Origin: Ethanoligenens harbinense YUAN-3
GTDB taxonomy: Bacteria > Bacillota > Clostridia > Oscillospirales > Ethanoligenentaceae
Length of the DNA stretch: 64,000 nt
Direction of reading: 5' to 3'
Assembly (NCBI RefSeq): GCF_000178115.2
Contig: NC_014828.1
Coordinates: 581,501 to 645,500 of the forward strand
Positions 42,788 to 51,533 of the stretch are shown in pieces; the first letter of the stretch is position 1, and every line of letters begins with the position of its first letter. The notes under the pieces are model-generated. The model was not told the origin of the DNA and ran no database searches. It saw nothing but the letters and a program-made list of their open reading frames with translations. Both the position numbers and the translations under genes were made by a program.

Positions 42788-45700
42788 ATGCAAAAAACGA
42801 TCTTGAAAGAGACCTTCCGTGAAGTACGCCGTTCACTTGGACGGTTTCTGGCTATTCTGATCCTGATTCTGCTCGGCGTCACCTTTTTTGTAGGGTTTAA
42901 TGCCATGGGGCCGGATCTGTCCGCTTCGGCTACCCGGTATTTTGCGCAAAGCCATTTTCACAATTACCGCATTCTGTCCACCATCGGGTTTGACAATGAC
43001 GATGTGCAGGCCATTCGTTCCTTGAAGGAAACAGAAAACGCCCAGGCGTTCTACACATTGGACGCGATCGAGACTTACGGCGGCCAGAGTGGCGTGGCGC
43101 ACGTCATGTCCCTGCCGGAAAGTGTGGATACCCTCACGGTCGTGCGGGGACGGCTGCCGCAGAGCGCGGATGAATGCGTGGTGGACGAGCAGAAAAACGG
43201 CACGACGCCCCGAATCGGGCAGACCGTCACGCTCACGTCCGGCACCGATGATGATCTTTCGCAGAAGCTTCACCAGACGGCGTTTCGCGTGGTGGGAGTC
43301 GTGAACAGCCCGTCCTACCTTGCGCGCGACCGGGGCACCAGCAAAATCGGCAACGGTAAAGTGTCCGGTCTTCTGTTCGTGCAAAGCGGGGTGTTTAGCC
43401 TCCCGGCCTATACGGAGGTCGATGTCACGGCCAAAGGCATGAACGGCCTGAGCGTGTTCAGCACCCCGTATTATCAGAAAGCCGCCGAACTTGGCCACGC
43501 GCTGGAAAAGCTGGCGCCCGTGCGGACACAGGTGCGCCACGACGAACTGGTGAACGACGCCAACGCCCAGCTGGCCGACCAGCAAAACGCATATGATACG
43601 CAGAAAGCGCAGGCGGATCAGGCGCTTGCCGATGCGCAGGCACAAATCGATGGCGTGCAAAGCCGACTCGACGCGGCCCAGGTGCAGCTCACGCAGGCGG
43701 AGAAACAGGCGGACGCGCAGATGAGCGCCACACAGGCGCAGATCGACAGCGCGTCGGATCAGCTTGCGGAGAAAACCGCGGCCTATCAGCAGGGCCTCGT
43801 TGCGTACGATCAGCAGGCAGCGGCTGCACAGCCGAAAATCGACCAGGCCGAACAAGGGCTTTCCGCTCTTGCGGCCAATCTCCAGACCGTGCAGGCTCAA
43901 CAGCAGGCGCTGCAGGCCGCTCTTTCCTCCGGGCAGGCCGACGGGAGCCTGTCGGCTTCCGAGGCGCAGCAGATGAACGTGCAGCTTGCCGCGCTGCAAC
44001 AGAACATGGATGCGCTCACCCAACAGCAGAGCGCGGCGCAGGCTTCCCTAAACACCCAACAGCAGCAGCTCGCCGCTGCCAAAAGTCAGCTCGATGAGAC
44101 AAAGCGGCAGTTGGATGCTTCTTCTGCACAACTGGCAAACCAGCAAGCGGCTTTTGCCTCCGCACAGAAACAGTCGCAGGATACGTTTGCTCAAAAGCAA
44201 AAGGAACTGGACGCGCAAAAAACCACCTTGGAACAGTCCCGCCAGTCTTTCGCGGCACAGCAGGCGGATACCGACCAAAAACTTAACGACGTTGCCGCGC
44301 AGATAGCGGACGCGAAGCAACGCATCGCCGACATTGAAATGCCGCAATGGTCCGTTCTAAGCCGGGACAAGAACGCAGGTTATACCAATCTGAAAAGCAC
44401 GCTCGACCGCAATAACGGGATTTCCAGCATCCTGCCCATCCTGTTTTTCTCCATCGCGGCACTGGTCTGTCTGACCAGCATGACCCGTATGGTGGAAGAG
44501 CGGCGTACGCAGATCGGTACGCTCAAGGCGCTGGGATACGGCAATGGCTCCATCCTGTCGCAATATCTGTTTTATGCCGGTGCCGCGAGCGCCTTGGGCA
44601 GCGCGGCAGGAATCGTTTTGGGCCTGTGTTTGCTGCCAAGGATGCTGTTCCATGCCTACATGAGCATGTTCACCATGCCGGTGATGGACATTTTGGCTCA
44701 GCCCGGCATCGCGGCCGCCGCGGCAGGCATCGCCCTTTCGCTTATCTTGTTTGCTACCGCGATTACCTGCATGGGCGAACTGCGCGCGGTACCTTCCGCG
44801 CTGCTGCGCCCCGAAGCCCCGAAGGCCGGCAAACGCATCCTGCTTGAACGCATCCCGTTTATCTGGGAACACCTGTCTTTCAGCCGCAAAGTGACGGTGC
44901 GCAATCTTTTCCGCTATAAAAAGCGCTTTTGGATGACGGTGCTCGGCGTGGCCTGCTGCTGCGCGATGCTGGTTTCCGGCTTTGGCCTGTATGATTCCAT
45001 CTCCACACAGGTTTCCGCGCGCGAATTCGGCGGCATTCTGAAATACAGCCTGACCGTGCAGATGAAAGACGATGCAAGCGCTTCTCAGATCGCTGATGTG
45101 GCCGGCGCGCTGCAAAAAACATCCGGTGTCGCATCGTTGACGGAGAACACGCAGAAAACCGTCACAGCCAAAAACGGCGCGGCTTCGCAGCAATGCAGCC
45201 TGATGGTGCCGCAGCAGCCCGCCAAATTTTCAGACTACATTGCCCTGCGCTCCGTGCCGGGGGGGTTGGGTAAATCGGGCAGCCCTCTCAGCCTGACGGA
45301 CAGCGGCGTCATCATCACGCAGCAATTGGCCAAAAACCTGGGCCTGAAGCAGGGTGACACCCTGACTGTACAGGACGACGATACCCATTCCCACCGCTTC
45401 CGGGTTTCGGGTATTGCGGAAAACTATTTGATGAATGATGTGTTCATCACTCCTGCTGCTTATCAGGACGCGTACGGTAGCGCGGCCGATGTCAACCAGC
45501 TCCTCGTCAATCTGAAAGCGGGCGCGTCGCAAAACACGATTTCGGAAAACGCGATGAAGATGGACGGTGTGGCCTCCGTTTCGTTGTTGTCCGATCTCAA
45601 GCAGACGTTCAGCGATACGGTCAAAAGCCTGAACGGCATGGTGGCCATTGTGATTTTTTCCGCGCTGCTGCTGGCGGCGGTGGTGCTTTTCACACTGACC

Positions 45701-46030
45701 TCCATCAACATTGCCGAGCGCTTCCGGGAAATCGCCACCATCAAGGTATTGGGATTCTACGACAGGGAGGTGTCCGGATATGTTACGCGTGAGAGCTATA
45801 TCCTGACCCTCATCGGCATTGCGCTTGGATGTGCCGGGGGCATCGTATTGCATGCACGCATCCTTGATGCCATTTCGGTCAACAACGTTATGTTCGTGCG
45901 CTCCATTCTGCCGCAGAGTTTTCTCATCAGCGCTGCGCTGACGCTGGTATTCACCTGGTTGATCAACCTGCTTGCAATGCGCGCCATGCAGAAGATTGAT
46001 ATGGTGGAAGCGCTGAAGGGGACGGAATGA
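42788..46030 (+). CDS. Giant FtsX-like permease with extracellular coiled coil
   Basis: 1080 residues from the ATG at 42788; GTG at 42779 overlapping the upstream stop is also possible. One N-terminal helix (about 18-40), a large extracellular part whose residues 250-515 are a Gln/Ala-rich heptad coiled coil (ADQQNAYDTQKAQADQALADAQ onwards), then an FtsX helix bundle (about 545-670), a second MacB-like extracellular domain (about 720-930), and a final FtsX bundle (about 945-1075) ending DMVEALKGTE. It is two or more times longer than typical MacB. Confidence 0.88.
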   Translation: MQKTILKETFREVRRSLGRFLAILILILLGVTFFVGFNAMGPDLSASATRYFAQSHFHNYRILSTIGFDNDDVQAIRSLKETENAQAFYTLDAIETYGGQSGVAHVMSLPESVDTLTVVRGRLPQSADECVVDEQKNGTTPRIGQTVTLTSGTDDDLSQKLHQTAFRVVGVVNSPSYLARDRGTSKIGNGKVSGLLFVQSGVFSLPAYTEVDVTAKGMNGLSVFSTPYYQKAAELGHALEKLAPVRTQVRHDELVNDANAQLADQQNAYDTQKAQADQALADAQAQIDGVQSRLDAAQVQLTQAEKQADAQMSATQAQIDSASDQLAEKTAAYQQGLVAYDQQAAAAQPKIDQAEQGLSALAANLQTVQAQQQALQAALSSGQADGSLSASEAQQMNVQLAALQQNMDALTQQQSAAQASLNTQQQQLAAAKSQLDETKRQLDASSAQLANQQAAFASAQKQSQDTFAQKQKELDAQKTTLEQSRQSFAAQQADTDQKLNDVAAQIADAKQRIADIEMPQWSVLSRDKNAGYTNLKSTLDRNNGISSILPILFFSIAALVCLTSMTRMVEERRTQIGTLKALGYGNGSILSQYLFYAGAASALGSAAGIVLGLCLLPRMLFHAYMSMFTMPVMDILAQPGIAAAAAGIALSLILFATAITCMGELRAVPSALLRPEAPKAGKRILLERIPFIWEHLSFSRKVTVRNLFRYKKRFWMTVLGVACCCAMLVSGFGLYDSISTQVSAREFGGILKYSLTVQMKDDASASQIADVAGALQKTSGVASLTENTQKTVTAKNGAASQQCSLMVPQQPAKFSDYIALRSVPGGLGKSGSPLSLTDSGVIITQQLAKNLGLKQGDTLTVQDDDTHSHRFRVSGIAENYLMNDVFITPAAYQDAYGSAADVNQLLVNLKAGASQNTISENAMKMDGVASVSLLSDLKQTFSDTVKSLNGMVAIVIFSALLLAAVVLFTLTSINIAERFREIATIKVLGFYDREVSGYVTRESYILTLIGIALGCAGGIVLHARILDAISVNNVMFVRSILPQSFLISAALTLVFTWLINLLAMRAMQKIDMVEALKGTE

Positions 46031-46433
46031 TGGTTCGTATTGCCGTCAGAGCAGGGAACGTGTTTTTGAAATCAACAACGGCCGGTTTGGGTCGATTCTT
46101 TTTCCCATAAAGCAGGGAAAATGCGCTGCCAGATTTTTGCGCCCGGTTTTATACCGGGCGCTGTTTTTGTCTTCTGTTGTACATTCCGCATGTTCCGCTG
46201 AAATGGGGGATTTTGGATTGCATGTATACACGATTGCATTGCAGAGCCGATGATCTCTGAGCGGCACCCATAGCGCAAGCTGTACAAAATGCACGGCATG
46301 TTTCCCTTTTAATTCATATCATAAATTTCGCTTTCTTGGGAAAAAGTCCGTATTAATTGTTCTGTGGACACATGATACAACAATTTTGTTGGAAGTAAAT
46401 AATTTATATTTAAATTAACGGGAGGAAATACAT
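46031..46433. other. Region between exporter and glucitol genes
   Basis: About 400 bp. It holds the terminator at 46139-46168 and a CAACAA-TT-TTGTTG inverted repeat at 46378-46391 just before the glucitol operon, a candidate operator for the missing regulator. Confidence 0.45.
46139..46168 (+). terminator. Terminator of the exporter genes
   Basis: GCGCCCGGT pairs with ACCGGGCGC over a 5-base loop, followed by TGTTTTTG. Confidence 0.8.
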
Positions 46434-46631
46434 ATGTCTGAAAATTGGCTGGAACTGTCCGGGAAAACGGTTGTTGTCACCGGAGGGGCATCCGGAATCG
46501 GTAAAGCGATTGCGGCGGAGCTTGTTCGCTGCGGTGCCAATACGGTCGTCACGGATCTGGCCGTGCAGGACGGAGCGGATCAGGACGGCGCCTACTGCGT
46601 TCAGTCCGACGTGACCAAGAAAGACAGTGTG
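46434..46631 (+). pseudogene. srlD: Sorbitol-6-phosphate dehydrogenase, N-terminal fragment
   Basis: Begins normally after GGGAGGA. About 65 residues follow the short-chain dehydrogenase start: TVVVTGGASGIGKAIAAELVRCGANTVVTDL, then VQSDVTKKDSV. Homology then stops abruptly and the frame runs into the sequence of a different gene (EIIC) in another frame. The catalytic Tyr-Lys and about 190 residues are missing, so the enzyme cannot work. The most economical reading is a deletion joining srlD to srlA. Confidence 0.75.
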
Positions 46632-47001
46632 GTATGGTTTTGCCGGCGGTGGTGTTTTCATGCTATGCAATCCGGCCTCTCTTTCGCTGGGGCGTTTCTT
46701 TCCGGAATTCTACAAACCCGGTTATGTCGCTTCCGCCATGGAGTTCAACCACACCAATATAGGCCTTTTCCCGCATGTCAACCCCGGTGAATTGTTCATC
46801 TACCTGGACATTGCAAACGGCATCAAAACACTCGGACTCAATGCGACCGATCTGGCGGTGCGTTATTTCCTGGTTGGTCTGGTCTTGAACCTGATGAGCG
46901 GCTGGGTCACCGACTTCACGGTCCGCTTCGTCGAAAAACAGCAGAAGATTCGCCTGAGCAGGGAACTGGGCGTACCGAATACCGTGTTAGCCGAAGCGTA
47001 A
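46627..47001 (+). pseudogene. srlA: Glucitol PTS EIIC, C-terminal fragment
   Basis: Residues match the latter two thirds of SrlA (FMLCNPASLSLGRFFPEFYKPGYV, NIGLFPHVNPGELFIYLDIANGI, YFLVGLVLNLMSGWVTDFTVRFVEKQ). Roughly the first 70 residues are absent. The remaining open frame begins at an incidental ATG without a ribosome site at the deletion junction. Not expected to be functional. Confidence 0.8.
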
Positions 47002-47014
47002 GGTGTGAGGGAGG

Positions 47015-48059
47015 ATAAAGAAAACGGCCAACTATCGTGCGGTTAAAATTGTCAGGGGCAGCAATGGATTCGGCGGTCCGCTCATCATCCGGCCGACCAA
47101 CCAGCGTAACAAAATCGCTTATATCACAGGCGGCAGAAAACCGCCCGTGGTGGATAAACTGGAAGAACTTCTGGAACTCGAGTCCATCAATGGGTTCAAG
47201 ACCGGCATCAAGGACGATGAGATCGCGGTCATCGTGATCGACTGCGGCGGCACACTGCGCTGCGGTATCTACCCGCATCCCGACGGTCAATGTAATGCCT
47301 GTTAGGCAAAGCGGACCGCTGGCCAAATACATCACGGAGGACATCTATGTATCGGACGTGGGACCGGCGCAGGTGCTTCCGTTGGAGGGCGACGAAGCGG
47401 CGCAGGTTCCCGAGGCTGCCGCTTCTGCCACCCAGGAGCCGCCCGCCGCTCCCGCTCAGCCGGAACGGAAATATAAGTATTCGGGGGACGAGAAGATTTC
47501 CGAAACGATGAAAGATTCTCCCAACCGAAACTGGATGACGTCGACCGGCGTGGGCGTCGGTAAAGTTGTGAACGTACTGTACCAGGTGGGACGCGACGCC
47601 GTCAGCACGATGATCCATACCATCATTCCGTTCATGGCCTTTGTTGCCATGCTGATTGGTATCGTAAACGCGTCCGGTTTCGGCAACTGGTTTGCCAAGA
47701 TCATGACCGGCCTGGCGGGGAATGTCTGGGGCCTGGTGCTTTTGGGCTTTATCTGCTCGCTGCCGTTCCTTTCTCCGCTGCTGGGGCCGGGCGCCGTCAT
47801 CGGGCAGATCATCGGTACCCTGATTGGTGTGCAGATCGGCAAAGGCACCATTCCACCGCGGCTGGCGCTGCCCGCACTGTTTGCCATCGACGTGCAGGAT
47901 GGCTGCAATTTCATCCCGGTTGCCCTCGGTCTTTCGGAGGCGGAGGAGTCTACGGTGGAAGTCGGCGTGCCCGCAGTCCTTTACTCGCGCTTCCTGACCG
48001 GCGCGCCGCGTGTGCTGCTCGCATGGGTTGCAAGCTTCGGCCTTTATGCCGTCAAGTAA
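47015..48059 (+). pseudogene. srlE: Glucitol PTS EIIBC, frameshifted
   Basis: The first part (47015-47305) reads YRAVKIVRGSNGFGGPLIIRPTNQ, ITGGRKPPVVDKLEEL and [14 protein letters not shown], with the EIIB Cys, then leaves frame and stops. Homology resumes in the +1 frame ([25 protein letters not shown]) and runs to 48059 through an intact membrane domain. The break lies near 47272-47280. No ATG/GTG/TTG is found at the expected start; the codon after GGGAGG is ATA. A sequencing error could produce the frameshift, but not all the other lesions in this operon. Confidence 0.8.
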
Positions 48060-48218
48060 GAGTGCGGTGGTCCCCTTCTTCACAGGGACGGCATGTGCGC
48101 AGCAAACAGTTGCGGCATCAATCTTCGCTTGAGTCTGCTCAGCCCATATTATACATTCAGTAAAGTGCTGGATTACATATCGAAATGGAGGGAAGCGCTT
48201 TTTTGGCAGCGCGCGTAT

Positions 48219-48581
48219 ATGACTACGATTTATGAAAACATGGTTAAAAGCATGGGTGCATGCGTCAACAGCTTTCAGGACGAAGGTATGTTCATCCTTT
48301 TTGGAAATCAGGCGCCCGATACGCTGCAGGATTACTGCTATGTGATCGACGTTCTGCCAATTAACGGCAAGATCGAACCCGGGCAGGTGGCCGAGATCGA
48401 CGGAACCCGCTATATGATCACGGCGGTCGGTGAACTTGTGGAAAAGAAACTGGGCAATTTCGGGCATGTGACCTTTTCTTTTACCGGTGATACACAGGCG
48501 GAGCTGCCAGGCACTATCTATTTGGGAAAAAAGCCCGTTCCTCAACTGAATATCGGGTCCCAAATCACAATCCATTCATAA
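48219..48581 (+). CDS. srlB: Glucitol PTS EIIA
   Basis: 120 residues, intact. Matches SrlB: YENMVKSMGACVNSFQDEGMFILFGNQAPDTLQDYCYVIDV, MITAVGELVEKKLGNFGHVTFSFTG, AELPGTIYL. The phospho-acceptor His is in LGNFGHVTF. The open frame extends upstream to 48093 but similarity begins here; GGAGGGA lies about 25 bases off, so translation may be weak. It is left without working EIIB/EIIC partners. Confidence 0.8.
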   Translation: MTTIYENMVKSMGACVNSFQDEGMFILFGNQAPDTLQDYCYVIDVLPINGKIEPGQVAEIDGTRYMITAVGELVEKKLGNFGHVTFSFTGDTQAELPGTIYLGKKPVPQLNIGSQITIHS

Positions 48582-48618
48582 AAGCAGAACAAAGCGATTG
48601 ATAAAAGGAGTCATGGTC

Positions 48619-48920
48619 GTGGAGCAGTTTACCTATGTCATCAAGGACAGCGGCGGAATCCATGCCCGCCCGGCGGGCATGCTCGTGAAAAAGGCGGCGG
48701 AGTTTTCGTCCAGAGTTGTGCTGAAAAAAGGTCAAAAAGCCGCCGACATTCATCGGCTTTTTTCCATTATATCTCTGGGAGCCAACAGGGCGATACGCTT
48801 ACGATTGAAATCGAAGGCCCGGATGAAAAAACTGCGGTGGACGACTTAAAAACGTTTTTTGCATGCAGTTGTGCGGGTGCCATAGGCGGGCCGCTGGAAA
48901 GGCGGAAGGCGGACTCTTGA
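48619..48920 (+). pseudogene. HPr-family protein, frameshifted
   Basis: AAAGGAG is followed by a GTG at 8-base spacing. The first 57 codons are good HPr (EQFTYVIKDSGGIHARPAGMLVKKAAEF, phospho-His in IHARPA). After SIISLGA the frame is lost; the other frame gives QQGDTLTIEIEGPDEKTAVDDLKTFF, the expected HPr C-terminus, ending at 48920. A single-base loss near 48785-48790 explains it. As in the HPr at 16878, Ser46 is replaced by Arg (HRLFSIISLG). Confidence 0.78.
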
Positions 48921-48945
48921 CAAAGAAGACGGCCTGTTGTATTAT
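48917..48945 (+). promoter_or_regulatory. Consensus promoter of the GntR-ABC operon
   Basis: TTGACA (48917-48922), 17 bp, TATTAT (48940-48945). The -10 lies inside the left arm of the palindromic operator that follows. Confidence 0.8.
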
Positions 48946-48973
48946 TGTATGAGTTGTTTAATACAATAATACA
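48938..48973. promoter_or_regulatory. Palindromic operator of the GntR regulator
   Basis: TGTATTATTGTAT (48938-48950) and its exact complement ATACAATAATACA (48961-48973) are separated by 10 bp. The left arm covers the -10 box and the right arm lies 27 bp before the regulator start. The position indicates autorepression. Confidence 0.75.
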
Positions 48974-49000
48974 CAAGCCCGTTTACCGGAGGTGATGGGG

Positions 49001-49393
49001 TTGGATGTGGAATTCCGAGCATCTGAACCAATTTATACCCAGATCATGGATGAGATCAAGCGTCAGATCGTTTCCGGAGAGCGGGGGCCCGGCGACAAGG
49101 TGGAACCTGTGCGCGATCTCGCACGGATGCTGGGCGTTAACCCCAACACTGTGCAGCGGGCATTTTCGGAACTCGAGCGTGAGGGGCTGATGTATACGGA
49201 AAGGACCAGCGGAAGATATATCACCGCCGACCGGGAGCGGGTCAGCCGGGTGCGGGAGCAGTCGCTGATGCAGACCGTTGCGGATTTCGTGGGGCGCATG
49301 CGGCAATCCGGCCTCATGGATACGGATATCGTGGGTCTCGTGCAGCAGTACATGGATGGGGGGGCCACAAATGGATCGGATTATGGCGGATAA
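49001..49393 (+). CDS. YtrA-subfamily GntR transcriptional repressor
   Basis: 130 residues from a TTG at 49001 placed correctly after CGGAGGTGA; GTG 48992, ATG 48995 and GTG 49007 are in frame but less well spaced. The winged helix reads PIYTQIMDEIKRQIVSGERGPGDKVEPVRDLARMLGVNPNTVQRAFSELEREGLMYTERTSGRYI. The short helical C-terminus without a ligand domain is typical of YtrA. It overlaps the ABC ATPase gene and presumably represses this operon through the palindrome at 48938. Confidence 0.9.
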   Translation: MDVEFRASEPIYTQIMDEIKRQIVSGERGPGDKVEPVRDLARMLGVNPNTVQRAFSELEREGLMYTERTSGRYITADRERVSRVREQSLMQTVADFVGRMRQSGLMDTDIVGLVQQYMDGGATNGSDYGG

Positions 49394-50120
49394 CACCGGG
49401 GAAGGGGCGTCCGGCGTTCCGGGCGGCTTTCTGGAACTGCGGGGGGTCACCAAGCGGTATCCGGGAAGGGTGGCTCTGCGGGGTGCCACGTTTTCCATCC
49501 CGCGCGGGCGCATCGTGGGGCTTCTGGGACCGAACGGCGCGGGCAAAACGACGCTCATCAAAATTCTTGCCGGCATCCTGGGCGGATATGAGGGTACGGT
49601 GCGCATTGATGGGCAGGTGCCGGGCGCCTACACCAAATCCATCGTTTCCTATCTGCCCGACAGATCGTCCCTTCCTCACTGGATGCGGATCAGTGATGCC
49701 GTGGCGTTTTTTAGTGATTTTTACGCCGATTTCGACCGGGCGAAAGCCATGGAGCTGATCGGCCGCTTGAGACTCAACCCCGCGGAACGAATAGCCAAGC
49801 TTTCCAAGGGCACCTGCGAAAAAGTCCAACTGGTGCTGGCTATGTCGCGCACGGCGGGACTCTATGTGCTGGACGAGCCCATCGGCGGCGTGGACCCCGC
49901 CGCGCGGGATGTCATTATGGACACGATCCTCACGCAGTACTGTGAAAACAGTACGCTGCTGCTTTCCACTCAGATCATCGGGGATGTGGAACGCGTCTTC
50001 AACAGTGTGATCTTTCTCCGAAATGGGGAAGTGATCCTGAACGAGGAAGTCGATGCCGTGCGCGAGCGGTACAAGCGGTCTGTTGACGGTCTGTTTCGGG
50101 AGGTGTTCAAATGCTGCTGA
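49371..50120 (+). CDS. ABC transporter ATPase (YtrB-like)
   Basis: 249 residues; start overlaps the regulator stop. Walker A GPNGAGKTT, signature LSKGTCEKVQLVLAMS (degenerate relative to LSGGQ), Walker B LYVLDEPIGGVDP, and the switch Gln in LLSTQIIGDVE where His is usual. The switch change suggests slow or regulated hydrolysis. YtrA-linked ATPases often respond to cell-wall antibiotics. Confidence 0.88.
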   Translation: MDRIMADNTGEGASGVPGGFLELRGVTKRYPGRVALRGATFSIPRGRIVGLLGPNGAGKTTLIKILAGILGGYEGTVRIDGQVPGAYTKSIVSYLPDRSSLPHWMRISDAVAFFSDFYADFDRAKAMELIGRLRLNPAERIAKLSKGTCEKVQLVLAMSRTAGLYVLDEPIGGVDPAARDVIMDTILTQYCENSTLLLSTQIIGDVERVFNSVIFLRNGEVILNEEVDAVRERYKRSVDGLFREVFKCC

Positions 50121-50902
50121 AACTGCTCCGGTGGGAATTTCGTTCCACTTATAAGAAATTCGGCCTGGTGCTGGCAATTTTCGCGTTGGTCTGCATTGCA
50201 TTGCCGCTCATCCTGTTCGCGTGCAACCGGCAGGCCGCCATCATCTGTTCGCTTTTCACATTTTCGTTGGGGCTCAGCGCGTCCTGCATCATCCTCTATA
50301 TCTTCTGCATGCAGCGGTATAACAGCAATTTTTACGGCAGCGAAGGGTATCTGATGTTCACCCTGCCTGTCGAAAGCCAAACACTGTTGCTTGCCAAACT
50401 ACTGTCCGGGTTCATTTGGACATTGGCGTCCTTCGCACTGGTCGGCTGCGCCACTTATACGGCGCTCTGGATCTTCCGGTCGAACGCCGATCTCTGGCGG
50501 GTGTTTGCACCTGTGATGGATCTCTATCATTTTAACCCCGGTCTGTGGCTGCCGATGGCTCTGTTTTTGCTGCTAAGCATCCTTGACGGTCTTATGATCC
50601 TGTATTTTGCCGTGACCGTTTCCAAAATCTCCATCTGGGGCAATTGGGGCGTTGCGATGGGGCTCGTCACTTTTTTCGGCATCTGCGTTCTGCAAAGCCT
50701 GCCCACGTTTTTCCGGACGGGCCAGCTGGCGCGTATATCCACAGGCACGGCACATGCCGTGTCGAAAGCACAAACGCTGAACCTGAGTGCGTTTTATAGT
50801 TGGCAGTCCGGCTGGCCGATGATGTTGACCTACGCCGTCGTTTTGGTTGTTCTTTTTCAGCTGACGGTGCTGCTGCTAAAGAAGACGACCGCGTTGAAAT
50901 AG
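50111..50902 (+). CDS. ABC transporter permease (YtrC/D-like)
   Basis: 263 residues with six membrane segments (near 20, 55, 105, 140, 170 and 240). The motif YNSNFYGSEGYLMFTLPVESQTLLLAKLLSGFIW is typical of ABC-2 permeases of this group. It overlaps the ATPase gene by 10 bp and is its membrane partner. Confidence 0.85.
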   Translation: MLLKLLRWEFRSTYKKFGLVLAIFALVCIALPLILFACNRQAAIICSLFTFSLGLSASCIILYIFCMQRYNSNFYGSEGYLMFTLPVESQTLLLAKLLSGFIWTLASFALVGCATYTALWIFRSNADLWRVFAPVMDLYHFNPGLWLPMALFLLLSILDGLMILYFAVTVSKISIWGNWGVAMGLVTFFGICVLQSLPTFFRTGQLARISTGTAHAVSKAQTLNLSAFYSWQSGWPMMLTYAVVLVVLFQLTVLLLKKTTALK

Positions 50903-50978
50903 AAGCCGCTTTCTCTGTCGGCCCGCGCGCTGTACGGTGCGCTTATACATAACTCATAATCATCTGGAGGAATTAGCT

Positions 50979-51506
50979 ATGACAAAAGTAAAAGTGAAAC
51001 CGGGCAAATGGCTCTATCTTATCGGGGTGCTGCTGATCGTGGTCGGTATCGTGGCGGCAATCGCCACCGCCGCAAGCGCAGGCATGACAGCCATGCAGAG
51101 CGCCACAAAAGTGGAGGTTCCCGGTACAAGCACCGTGCAGGTTGAGAAAGCCGGTATGTACTCCATCGCGTTTTATCTTTCGTCCGACGGCAAACCGGTG
51201 CTCGATACGTCCCCGTACAAGAACATGACGTTTGCACTTACAGACGCCGCCGGCAACTCTGTGAAAGTCACGAGCGCGGGCAAAGTATTTTCGTTCAATG
51301 CCACCAAGACGGGCGCCTACACGTTGGTCACCGCATATCCCGCCGGCAGCGGTCCCTCCGCGACGATGATGGTCATGCCGCTTTCCGGTATCAATGGCGC
51401 GCTTATCGGCGTGCTGTTCTGGGGCTTTGTCATCGCTGGCGTGGTTCTCATCATTGTTACGGCGGTGCTGCGCAGCAAAAACCGCAAAAAGCTGTCTGTG
51501 CAATAA
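50979..51506 (+). CDS. Membrane-anchored beta-rich protein of the ABC operon
   Basis: 175 residues from the ATG after CTGGAGGA. One helix at about 11-34, an extracytoplasmic domain of roughly 90 residues with alternating hydrophobic strands (VEVPGTSTVQVEKAGMYSIAFYLSS), a second helix at about 141-166, and a short basic tail. No named domain is recognised. It lies between the two ABC modules and could be an accessory sensor or adaptor. Confidence 0.7.
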   Translation: MTKVKVKPGKWLYLIGVLLIVVGIVAAIATAASAGMTAMQSATKVEVPGTSTVQVEKAGMYSIAFYLSSDGKPVLDTSPYKNMTFALTDAAGNSVKVTSAGKVFSFNATKTGAYTLVTAYPAGSGPSATMMVMPLSGINGALIGVLFWGFVIAGVVLIIVTAVLRSKNRKKLSVQ

Positions 51507-51533
51507 GAACCATATGAAAAAGGAGGTGGCACT

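Noticed and set aside
43540-44340. Possible DNA tandem repeat
   Set aside because: The repetitive look reflects Gln/Ala heptads of a coiled coil; the base sequence itself has no fixed repeat unit.
47229-48575. 448-codon open frame opposite the srl remnants
   Set aside because: Antisense of clear PTS sequences; no motif or ribosome site.
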